64,000 bases of DNA from Photobacterium marinum (GTDB lineage: Bacteria > Pseudomonadota > Gammaproteobacteria > Enterobacterales > Vibrionaceae): positions 62,001 through 126,000 of the forward strand of contig NZ_AMZO01000020.1 in assembly GCF_000331515.1 (NCBI RefSeq). The letters are read 5' to 3'. The notes beneath the pieces were generated by a model. That model made no database searches and was not told where the DNA came from. It worked only from the letters and a program-made list of their open reading frames with translations. Positions 57,315 to 64,000 of the stretch are shown here, in pieces (positions within the stretch are counted from its first letter, which is position 1; every line of letters starts with the position of its first letter). A program made the translations under genes and the position numbers.

Positions 57315-57434
57315 GCGGAGCTATGCCACCTAAGACAAACACTCTAGAACAAAGAATAAGCGCGGAGTTTACGAACGTAAATGAGCACTTGTGATGACGT
57401 TATAGACTATTTGACGACGGAGGCATCGTTACGC
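57315..57434. repeat. ERIC-like (IRU) palindromic element
   Basis: An imperfect palindrome of about 120 bases centred at 57374.5. The core is GAG-TTTAC-GAAC-GTAAA-TGA, matching the ERIC core pattern GAG-CTTAC-ATAA-GTAAG-TGA. The outer arms 57315-57339 and 57410-57434 pair at 17 of 25 positions about the same centre. ERIC elements are 127 bases in enterobacteria and occur in vibrios. The right end overlaps the 3' end of proA, so the last proA codons fall within it. Confidence 0.72.
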
Positions 57435-58685
57435 GCGGGATAGGTAGTTTGCAACCCCCACCCACTTATAACTTGTCAGCTCTTCCAATCCCATCGGGCC
57501 ACGGGCATGAAGCTTCTGGGTTGAAACCGCCACTTCCGCTCCCAGGCCAAACTGCGCACCGTCGGTAAAACGGGTTGATGCATTTACGTAGACCGCGGCT
57601 GAACCGGCTGCATTCACGAAACGCTCCGCTGACTGAAGATCGTTCGTCAAGATAGCATCGGAGTGGCTGGCGTTGTGCTTGCGCATGTGGGCAATGGCCT
57701 CATCCACATCCTTCACCACTTTCACACCCAGCGTGAAGCTCAGCCACTCTGTGTCGTAGTCACCGTCTGCTACCGGACGCAGCTCTGCGGCTTTACCTTC
57801 AAGCGCGCCGTAAGCTGCTTCATCGGCAACGAAAGTTACATTGCTTTTGTTCAGGCGCTCTGCAAGACGCGGCAGGAAGGCTTCGGCTACGTCTTCGTTC
57901 ACCAACAAGGTATCAAGAGCATTACACGCTGACGGACGTTGAACTTTTGAGTTTTCAACCACATCCAACGCACGGGACAGATCAGCCGTCTTGTCGACAT
58001 ATACATGGCTGATACCGAAACCACCGATGATCACAGGAATCGTGCTGTTTTCTTTGCACATCTTATGCAGACCTGCACCACCACGCGGGATGATCATATC
58101 TACATATTGATCCAGTTTGAGCAGTTGAGAAACCAACTCACGATCAGGCTTTTCAATATACTGAACTGATGCCGCCGGCAGACCAGCTTTTTCAAGCGCC
58201 ACCTGAATAACTTTCACCAACTCCATGTTGGAGTGGAAGGTTTCGCGGCCACCACGAAGGATACTGGCATTACCCGTTTTCAGGCACAGTGCTGCAATAT
58301 CAATGGTCACATTCGGGCGCGCTTCATAAATCACCCCAATAACGCCCAGCGGTACACGACGGCGACTAAGGCGCATGCCATTTTCCAACACTCGTGTATC
58401 CAGCTCAGCACCGACCGGATCATTCAAGCTGATCACATTGCGGACATCGTTAGCAATTCCGGCAAGGCGGTCTTCATTCAGCAGCAAGCGATCAATCAGG
58501 GCATCTGTCATGCCGGCTTCCCGGGCTGCATCAATATCTTTGGCGTTCGCCGCCAGAATCAACTCGCGATTCGCTTCCAGTTCATCCGCGATAATCGCCA
58601 GCGCTTTATTCTTTTGTGCCGTCGCTGCAGTAGCCAATTCAAATGCAGCCTGCTGAGCTGCCTTACCCATCACTTCAAGATTCAC
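57429..58685 (-). CDS. proA: Gamma-glutamyl phosphate reductase
   Basis: 418 residues from a GTG start. It reduces gamma-glutamyl phosphate to glutamate semialdehyde with NADPH. Aldehyde dehydrogenase fold with the catalytic Cys in [13 protein letters not shown] and the family block [20 protein letters not shown]. Last step-pair with ProB in proline entry. Follows proB by 36 bases, so proBA is one operon. Its last few codons lie in the arm of the ERIC-like repeat. Confidence 0.97.
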   Translation of the reverse strand: MNLEVMGKAAQQAAFELATAATAQKNKALAIIADELEANRELILAANAKDIDAAREAGMTDALIDRLLLNEDRLAGIANDVRNVISLNDPVGAELDTRVLENGMRLSRRRVPLGVIGVIYEARPNVTIDIAALCLKTGNASILRGGRETFHSNMELVKVIQVALEKAGLPAASVQYIEKPDRELVSQLLKLDQYVDMIIPRGGAGLHKMCKENSTIPVIIGGFGISHVYVDKTADLSRALDVVENSKVQRPSACNALDTLLVNEDVAEAFLPRLAERLNKSNVTFVADEAAYGALEGKAAELRPVADGDYDTEWLSFTLGVKVVKDVDEAIAHMRKHNASHSDAILTNDLQSAERFVNAAGSAAVYVNASTRFTDGAQFGLGAEVAVSTQKLHARGPMGLEELTSYKWVGVANYLSRA

Positions 58686-58721
58686 AATACTTCCCCTTTA
58701 TGTCCGTATATTTATTTTTAA

Positions 58722-59918
58722 TCAGATGACAACCAGATCATCACGGTGTACTGCGACCGGTCCATATTCATAACCCAGGATCTGGTAAATATCCTGGCTG
58801 TGTTTTCCGGCAATTTTCGCCATGTCTTTACTTGAATAACGACAGATACCACGTGCTAGCAATGTTCCTTTCGCACTATAAAGACGAATGACCTCACCAC
58901 GCTCAAAGTCACCTTTAACTTCGGAGATCCCTTTCGCCAGCAAGCTACTGCCCCGCTGTTGAACAGCAAATACAGCGCCATCATCAATCACAATATCCCC
59001 GGCTGGTGGAGGCCCGGCCAAGATCCAGCGTTTACGGCTTTCCAGTGGTGATTCAAGCGGAAGGAAACGGGTGCCGACAGCCGTGCCTTTAACCAGATCA
59101 TTAATTACATCCGGTCGGCTGCCTGCGGCAATCACCACCTCAATACCGGCACGACGGGCAACATCGGCAGCCTGCAGTTTAGTCGCCATACCGCCGGTAC
59201 CCAAACCGCCAACGCTGCCACCAGCGAGTTTGTGCAGGGTTTCATCAATGGTATGAACTTCGCGTATCAATTCAGCATCCGGGTTGTTACGCGGATCTGC
59301 TGTAAACAGGCCCGGCTGATCGGTCAGCAACAGCAATTTATCAGCACTGACCAAAATGCCTACCAGCGCAGATAGGTTATCGTTATCACCAACTTTGATT
59401 TCCGTTGTCGCAACCGCATCATTCTCGTTCACTACCGGAATGATTCCGTTATCCAGCAGCGCCAAGACCATATCGCGGGCATTGAGAAAACGCTCGCGGT
59501 CATTCAAATCGGCACGGGTCAGCAACATCTGGCCGACATGCAAACCATAAATTCCGAACAGGTGTTCCCATTCCTGGATTAGGCGGCTCTGGCCTACTGC
59601 GGCAAGTAGCTGTTTGCTGGCCATGGTTTTGGGCAACTCGGGGTAACCTAAATGCTCGCGGCCCGCTGCAATTGCACCGGATGTGACGATGATGACTTTA
59701 TGGCCTTGACGGCGCAGCGATGCGCACTGACGAACCAGTTCCACCATATGTGCACGATCCAGCTTCAGCGTTCCGCCGGTTAACACGCTGGTCCCCAGCT
59801 TAATGACGATCGTCTGCGGAGACTGGTGTGAATGTCCAACCGTTTGGGCGCCATCCTGTTGAGAAATGTGCGTCCCAGCGTCCTGCGTTATAGCATTTGA
59901 GTTATTTGTATCTGCCAT
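58722..59918 (-). CDS. proB: Glutamate 5-kinase with N-terminal extension
   Basis: 398 residues against about 367 in E. coli. The kinase domain begins only at about residue 36 ([14 protein letters not shown]), followed by [31 protein letters not shown] residues, [12 protein letters not shown] and [21 protein letters not shown]-terminal PUA domain (about 310-398) is present. The first 35 residues are polar, Ser/Gln/Asn-rich, with no in-frame ATG or GTG inside, so the extension seems real. No ribosome site precedes the ATG; instead a 13-bp perfect inverted repeat does. ProB phosphorylates glutamate and is feedback-inhibited by proline. Confidence 0.95.
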   Translation of the reverse strand: MADTNNSNAITQDAGTHISQQDGAQTVGHSHQSPQTIVIKLGTSVLTGGTLKLDRAHMVELVRQCASLRRQGHKVIIVTSGAIAAGREHLGYPELPKTMASKQLLAAVGQSRLIQEWEHLFGIYGLHVGQMLLTRADLNDRERFLNARDMVLALLDNGIIPVVNENDAVATTEIKVGDNDNLSALVGILVSADKLLLLTDQPGLFTADPRNNPDAELIREVHTIDETLHKLAGGSVGGLGTGGMATKLQAADVARRAGIEVVIAAGSRPDVINDLVKGTAVGTRFLPLESPLESRKRWILAGPPPAGDIVIDDGAVFAVQQRGSSLLAKGISEVKGDFERGEVIRLYSAKGTLLARGICRYSSKDMAKIAGKHSQDIYQILGYEYGPVAVHRDDLVVI

Positions 59919-59921
59919 TGG

Positions 59922-59966
59922 GATAAAACAATTGTGATGAATAAATTTAGGTGCAATTGTTTTATC
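59922..59966. repeat. 13-bp perfect inverted repeat at the proB start
   Basis: Arms 59922-59934 and 59954-59966 (GATAAAACAATTG and its complement) around 19 bases. In the proB mRNA the 3' arm ends three bases before the AUG. Each arm also holds the small palindrome ACAATTGT or CAATTG, so it may instead be a paired protein-binding site. Confidence 0.88.
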
Positions 59967-59988
59967 AATCCCCTTGGTAGATCACAAG

Positions 59989-60014
59989 AAAAATGCGCTA
60001 TAAAAGCGCATTAT
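59989..60014 (-). terminator. Terminator of crl
   Basis: Perfect 7-bp stem AATGCGC/GCGCATT (59992-59998 with 60006-60012), seven-base loop, TTTTTCTTG on the minus strand. Lies 28 bases past the crl stop. Confidence 0.88.
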
Positions 60015-60040
60015 TCTTTCAATTCCAAACTTGAGACAAA

Positions 60041-60445
60041 TCAGGCAACACTACCAAGCTCTGCTTCCTCAAGCTCACCGGACGGTGTCAGCTCCAGATT
60101 AAACTCACCCTGAAGCAAGCCAGTCAGCTTAGGGTAAAAGTCATCCAGAGTCTGTAACACTGCCTGCTCATGTTTGGCTGGCACACTTTCCCGAACCCAT
60201 TCGCCTTTGTTGTCAAAGCGACCAAAGTAGTAGCAGTATTCAAATCCGGTATCGGTTGTTGTCATCACCAGCCACCAGCCCCAGAACTCCCTTTCTTCCG
60301 GTGCTTTCTTGGCACTGATACAACTGGCGAGGCAATCAAAGAAGTAACGACCGTCTGAAGAATGCTGTTGACGCAGGTAAGGCCCCAGCGCCGTTAGCTT
60401 AGTGATCAGGCGTCCATGTGGCGGAAACGTCGTGTTTGTCGTCAT
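60041..60445 (-). CDS. crl: Crl, sigma-S activator
   Basis: 134 residues from the ATG at 60445, which has GGAG seven bases upstream and gives the usual Crl length. Conserved LITKLTALGPYLR, RYFFDCLASCISAKKAPEER and the hallmark EFWGWW. Crl binds RpoS and helps it form holoenzyme in stationary phase. Located between proB and frsA, its usual place. Confidence 0.95.
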   Translation of the reverse strand: MTTNTTFPPHGRLITKLTALGPYLRQQHSSDGRYFFDCLASCISAKKAPEEREFWGWWLVMTTTDTGFEYCYYFGRFDNKGEWVRESVPAKHEQAVLQTLDDFYPKLTGLLQGEFNLELTPSGELEEAELGSVA

Positions 60446-60629
60446 AGCGTATCTCCATCCATAGTCAATAACACAATCACAGCAAGACAATAATTGATGA
60501 TGCCGTACCCGTCGATTCCCGAGCCTATTCTCGAAGCGGCGGGCAGGTCATTGTTGTTATTCCATTTAAGCGACAAAGCCAAACAATAGCAACATTTTCT
60601 TTACATTCACAAAAGCCGGATCACCTTTA

Positions 60630-61901
60630 TCAGGCCAGCTTTTCTTTTAGCCAGTCAACGACAACAAGCAACGCCCGGTGGTAACCATCGTACAGCGGTT
60701 TCTCCGCTATGGTCACCGCTTTACCGCCATAGCTCGACATCGCGATCAATTGGTTATCCATTTCGGTACAGACAGGATCGTTTTTCAGACCAATCCCCAG
60801 CATAGGAACATCCACCTTACGTCGTGCCAACAGTCCCTGCTGTTTTAGCGACCATGCCGACAAGTGTGATGTCAGACTCGCCTGGGATACCCCGTTCTTA
60901 CCCATTCGAGAGGCAAGCATATCGAGGTACATACGAGGCATCGCATTCAATCGTTTGGAATCGGTAAGGATACTGTGGATCACGCCACCAAGGCTGACAC
61001 AAGTCTTAAGTCGCCCCGGCTCCAGGAAACCAAGTCGAATCGCAGCATTACCGCCAAAACGGAAGCCAAGCATAGCGACCCGGGTATGATCGACCCAAGG
61101 CACTTCTTTGATCTGCTGGAGCAATGCCTGGTGCAAGCGGCTGGTGTCTTCTGTCAGAGCCCAGGCTGAACTGTGGCCGACTGAAGGCATATCCAATGTC
61201 ACCATGGCAAAACCGGCCGGAGCCAGGTAGTCGTGATACAAACGCCACATGTCAGACTGCAAAGCATCCAGGCCACCACTAACGATAACGGTCGGCAACA
61301 ACTTGTCTGTGCGGTGCATATGAATAAAGGCCTGAAAGGTTTTACCTTCATATTTCACGTCGATGGTGCGCATCTTGTGCGGCATGTAAGAAATGGCTTC
61401 CCGGTATGTCTGGTTAGCCTGCAGTTCTGCCTGTCCGGCAAGGGTATCACCTTTCAGGTGCGGATAAGCTCCGACACTATAGTACATACTGGCAGTCAGC
61501 AGCATTTCCGCAGCTTTTTCTGATTCACCGGCATTCACCAAATCACGGGCTGTTTTCTGGTACATCGCCCCGGCTTGGCTCCACTCATAAACCCAGTTAC
61601 CCGGCTTATAACCAATTACCGTATCAAGCAACTCATCACTGGTTCTCGGAGCCTCTGAATTCGCCATGCGGGATAAGATCGCTTCTTGTTCAATCGGATC
61701 GATTCCCTGCCACGCCCATTGCGGACGCCTTAGCATCCGGTACCAGCCTTTCTCACTATCGCCATCGATCGCGTTATGGATCGGTTTAGCATTAGCATGG
61801 GCTAATTTGACCAAGCTGGAAGTTTCTTTTGATGTTTGGCGCGGCGCAAACAGCTTTTCAGATAAATTGGTTTTGGATGGTTCTGACACGGTACGCTCCA
61901 T
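60630..61901 (-). CDS. frsA: FrsA, fermentation-respiration switch protein (alpha/beta hydrolase)
   Basis: 423 residues from the ATG at 61901 (a TTG two codons earlier is less likely). N-terminal helical region with SEKLFAPRQTSKETSSLVKL and the family block WYRMLRRPQWAWQGIDP. The hydrolase core has IVSGGLDALQSDMWRLYHDY and, at the nucleophile elbow, GFRFGGNAA where a GxSxG would be; Arg/Phe there is normal for FrsA. FrsA was found as a partner of unphosphorylated EIIA-Glc, whose gene crr lies about 20 kb away. Its enzymatic activity is disputed. Confidence 0.95.
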   Translation of the reverse strand: MERTVSEPSKTNLSEKLFAPRQTSKETSSLVKLAHANAKPIHNAIDGDSEKGWYRMLRRPQWAWQGIDPIEQEAILSRMANSEAPRTSDELLDTVIGYKPGNWVYEWSQAGAMYQKTARDLVNAGESEKAAEMLLTASMYYSVGAYPHLKGDTLAGQAELQANQTYREAISYMPHKMRTIDVKYEGKTFQAFIHMHRTDKLLPTVIVSGGLDALQSDMWRLYHDYLAPAGFAMVTLDMPSVGHSSAWALTEDTSRLHQALLQQIKEVPWVDHTRVAMLGFRFGGNAAIRLGFLEPGRLKTCVSLGGVIHSILTDSKRLNAMPRMYLDMLASRMGKNGVSQASLTSHLSAWSLKQQGLLARRKVDVPMLGIGLKNDPVCTEMDNQLIAMSSYGGKAVTIAEKPLYDGYHRALLVVVDWLKEKLA

Positions 61902-62163
61902 TTTCAAGTCTATCTATAACGTATTGCCCCTGAGAATGAACCTACTGAATAAGAGATATCAGCATTAGAAGACAGAGGCTATGTACGTAAAGATATTTAT
62001 AGCAAAAGTATACCATCCAACAGTAGGTTGCAGTGTGCGCATCGAAACAAAAACATATCGCAAGTCTTAATCTGACAACAACTGGTAGCAGGAATAATCC
62101 CACTGATTTCTTATCCTAAGCTATGCTGATACTACTGTTAGTATTTTATACGGTGATGATTGT

Positions 62164-62463
62164 ATGAAAAAAATACTCGGTATATTTGGCTTAATGTTGT
62201 TTTCAGGATCGGTTTTCGCTTTTGGTAGCGGAGGGGTATTAGGTGGAAATCCTGGCGAAGCTTCCGGCGCAGTAAACGCTAAAATCGCAGTCTGCCTGAA
62301 TGCTTCCGGAGAGCAAATCCCTGGGTCTTACCAAACCAAACTCAACAGGCAATGTGAACTGACCGGTCGGGACATGATCGATCTTATCAACTACAACAAC
62401 TTTTACCGTAACAAACCTAATGGTGAATCTCTGTCTGATATTCGTGCTAAGCGCAACAGTTAG
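62164..62463 (+). CDS. Small secreted protein of unknown function
   Basis: 99 residues. Signal peptide MKKILGIFGLMLFSGSVFA, then a Gly-rich start (FGSGGVLGGNPGEASGAVNA) and a mature chain of about 80 residues with two cysteines (IAVCLNASGEQ and NRQCELTGRD) likely to be disulfide-bonded. Ribosome site weak. It is followed by a very good terminator. No family recognised; looks periplasmic. Confidence 0.7.
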   Translation: MKKILGIFGLMLFSGSVFAFGSGGVLGGNPGEASGAVNAKIAVCLNASGEQIPGSYQTKLNRQCELTGRDMIDLINYNNFYRNKPNGESLSDIRAKRNS

Positions 62464-62482
62464 ACAGGTAACAGACGAGCAT

Positions 62483-62511
62483 AAAAAAGGAGCCGGGTGG
62501 CTCCTTTTTTA
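62483..62511 (+). terminator. Bidirectional terminator between the small secreted gene and gpt
   Basis: Perfect 12-bp stem (62483-62494 with 62499-62510), loop GGGT. The A6/T6 ends give U-runs on both strands, so it serves the convergent genes on each side. Confidence 0.95.
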
Positions 62512-62543
62512 TCAGCATGTTAAATACTAATCAGTATCAGCGC

Positions 62544-63002
62544 TTATCGCTTCGCGATTGGATCAACAAAAGTTACAGCCATATCCCATGGCTGCTCGAT
62601 CCACGTATCCTGAGCGATATCAACAACGTAATCATCTACCAAGTGCTTACCAGCTGGTTTTGCACATACAGTAACGAACTTCGCTTTAGGATACATAGCA
62701 CGGATCATTTCAGCAGTGCCACCGGTATCAACCAGGTCATCAACAACCAGGAAGCCTTCACCGTCACCTTCAGCCTGCTTCAGTACTTTCATGTCACGCT
62801 GGTGATCATGGTCGTAGCTTGAGATGCAAACCGTATCAACATAGCGAATACCAAGCTCACGAGCCAGGATTGCAGAAGGAACCAGACCACCGCGGCTAAC
62901 AGCAATGATGCCTTTCCATTGCTCAGCCGGAAGCAGTTTCTCTGCCAGCTGGCGAGTGTACATTTGCATGTTGTCCCAAGTGATGACGAATTTATTACTC
63001 AT
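62544..63002 (-). CDS. gpt: Xanthine-guanine phosphoribosyltransferase
   Basis: 152 residues, same length as E. coli Gpt. The PRPP-binding motif is [12 protein letters not shown] (about 89-100), and the metal/base region [20 protein letters not shown] and [13 protein letters not shown] are conserved. It salvages guanine and xanthine to nucleotides. AGAGG ribosome site. It follows a purine permease gene by 54 bases, which supplies its substrates. Confidence 0.97.
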   Translation of the reverse strand: MSNKFVITWDNMQMYTRQLAEKLLPAEQWKGIIAVSRGGLVPSAILARELGIRYVDTVCISSYDHDHQRDMKVLKQAEGDGEGFLVVDDLVDTGGTAEMIRAMYPKAKFVTVCAKPAGKHLVDDYVVDIAQDTWIEQPWDMAVTFVDPIAKR

Positions 63003-63056
63003 ATCCGATGAACCTCTGAGTCAGCGAAACGTACGCTGAATATATTTTTAAAACTG

Positions 63057-64000
63057 TTATAAGAAGATAATTTTAGCAACAAACAAGGCTGCGATAACCC
63101 AGACGCTAATATTTACATCTCTTCCCTTGCCACTCATAACTTTGACAGCAGCATATGTGATAAAGCCAAGGCCGATACCTTCAGCGATGGAGTATGTTAA
63201 TGGCATTAAAAGGCAAACTACAACAACAGGTGCCGCTTCTGTTAAGTCACGCCAGTCTACACTGACCAAACCCGACATCATAAGGATAGCCACATAGAAC
63301 AATGCACCTGCAGTCGCATAAGCAGGAACCATTCCTGCCAGCGGAGCAAAGAACAGAGCCAGCAGGAACAATACGCCTACGGTAACAGCCGTCAGGCCGG
63401 TACGTCCGCCAACCGCAACACCAGAAACACTTTCAACAAATGATGTAGTGTTTGAAGTACCCAGCACAGCACCAATTGAAGTTGCCGTACTATCCGCCAG
63501 CAGAGCACGGTTAAGGCGAGGCAGCTTACCGTCTTCGCCGATCAGCTCAGCTTTAGTTGCGACTCCCACCAGCGTTCCTGCAGTATCGAACAAATCAACA
63601 AACAAGAAGGCAAACACAACAGAAACCAAACCGACTTCAAGTGCGCCGCCAAAATCCATCTGCATAAATGTCGGAGCCAGGCTTGGTGGCATAGACATCA
63701 CACCAGCAAACTGGATATCGCCGAACAGAATTCCGAGAACAGTAACAGACAGAATCGCAATCAGTACCGCAGCTTTATAACCACGGTGTACCAGCGCAAT
63801 TGTCAGGAAAAACCCCAGAGCAGCCATTACCGCCGGAAAGCTGGTTAGATCGCCGACATGAACCAAAGTTGCAGGATTATCAACCACAATGCCAGCACTC
63901 TGCAAGGCAATAAATGCCAAAAACAGACCTATACCAGCTGAAATACCGGTGCGAAGTGCGTTCGGAATGGCATTTATAATCCATTCACGCACTCGCAGAA
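63057..64000 (-). CDS. NCS2-family (AzgA-like) purine permease, 5' end cut by window edge
   Basis: The frame runs open past the window end; 314 codons are visible, whereas the family has about 430 residues, so roughly the first 115 are missing. A GTG at 63992 is internal, since LRVREWIINAIPNALRTGIS is a mid-protein block of the AzgA subgroup. Many membrane segments and the motif FVFLFVDLFDTAGTLVGVAT, TSIGAVLGTSNTTSFVESVS and GVAVGGRTGLTAVTVG are characteristic. Probable proton symporter for adenine, guanine or hypoxanthine; it fits gpt next door. Confidence 0.93.
   Translation of the reverse strand, partial: LRVREWIINAIPNALRTGISAGIGLFLAFIALQSAGIVVDNPATLVHVGDLTSFPAVMAALGFFLTIALVHRGYKAAVLIAILSVTVLGILFGDIQFAGVMSMPPSLAPTFMQMDFGGALEVGLVSVVFAFLFVDLFDTAGTLVGVATKAELIGEDGKLPRLNRALLADSTATSIGAVLGTSNTTSFVESVSGVAVGGRTGLTAVTVGVLFLLALFFAPLAGMVPAYATAGALFYVAILMMSGLVSVDWRDLTEAAPVVVVCLLMPLTYSIAEGIGLGFITYAAVKVMSGKGRDVNISVWVIAALFVAKIIFL

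Noticed and set aside
63057..63992. GTG at 63992 as the true start of the permease
   Set aside because: The frame is open to the window end and the residues there are an internal block of AzgA-type permeases; about 115 residues would be missing.

Overview
The window is a stretch of chromosome from a gamma-proteobacterium of the family Vibrionaceae. This rests on a polar-type flagellar regulon with FlrABC and the H/T-ring genes flgO, flgP and flgT, an OmpU-type porin, a napFDABC-narQP nitrate locus with the 44-residue TIGR02808-type protein beside it, and small families typical of vibrios (DUF2956, DUF2897, DUF2919). I cannot fix the genus; a Photobacterium, Grimontia or Enterovibrio-like organism fits at least as well as Vibrio proper.

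Layout. (1) 1-26.8 kb is a nearly unbroken flagellar block. On the minus strand, in order of transcription, it reads cheV-cheR, flgBCDE, flgFGHIJ, flgKL, two flagellins, flaG-fliD-flaI-fliS, flrA, flrBC. Divergent from cheV are flgA and flgMN on the plus strand; beyond them lie flgOP (minus) and flgT (plus). Sigma-54 promoters with exact GG-N10-GC spacing stand before flrB, one flagellin, flgK, flgF, flgB and flgT. Sigma-28 promoters stand before the other flagellin, flgM and flgO. Together they give a readable map of the FlrA to FlrBC to FliA cascade. (2) 26.8-36.4 kb is housekeeping: tRNA-Arg(CCT), tRNA-Ala(GGC), gltX, a YccT-like protein, an OmpU-like porin, zipA-ligA and cysZ. (3) 36.6-45.9 kb holds cysK, the PTS operon ptsH-ptsI-crr, a DyP-type peroxidase, a periplasmic binding protein fused to a diguanylate cyclase, a two-gene cluster of poorly known function, and small DUF proteins. 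(4) 46-53.6 kb is the nitrate respiration island: a small NapE-like membrane protein, napFDABC on the minus strand, and divergent narQ-narP, with an FNR-like and a NarP-like site between the two units. (5) 53.6-64 kb holds a small HTH protein, a MAPEG protein, the ArsC-like yffB, dapE, an M15 peptidase, a DUF2897 gene, an ERIC-like palindromic repeat, proBA, crl, frsA, gpt and a purine permease cut by the window end.

I see no phage, integrase, transposase, CRISPR array, toxin-antitoxin pair or rRNA. No wholly new system is evident. The best leads are regulatory: strong perfect inverted repeats before proB, between cheV and flgA, and between zipA and cysZ; the complete flagellar promoter map; and the orphan binding-protein/GGDEF sensor.
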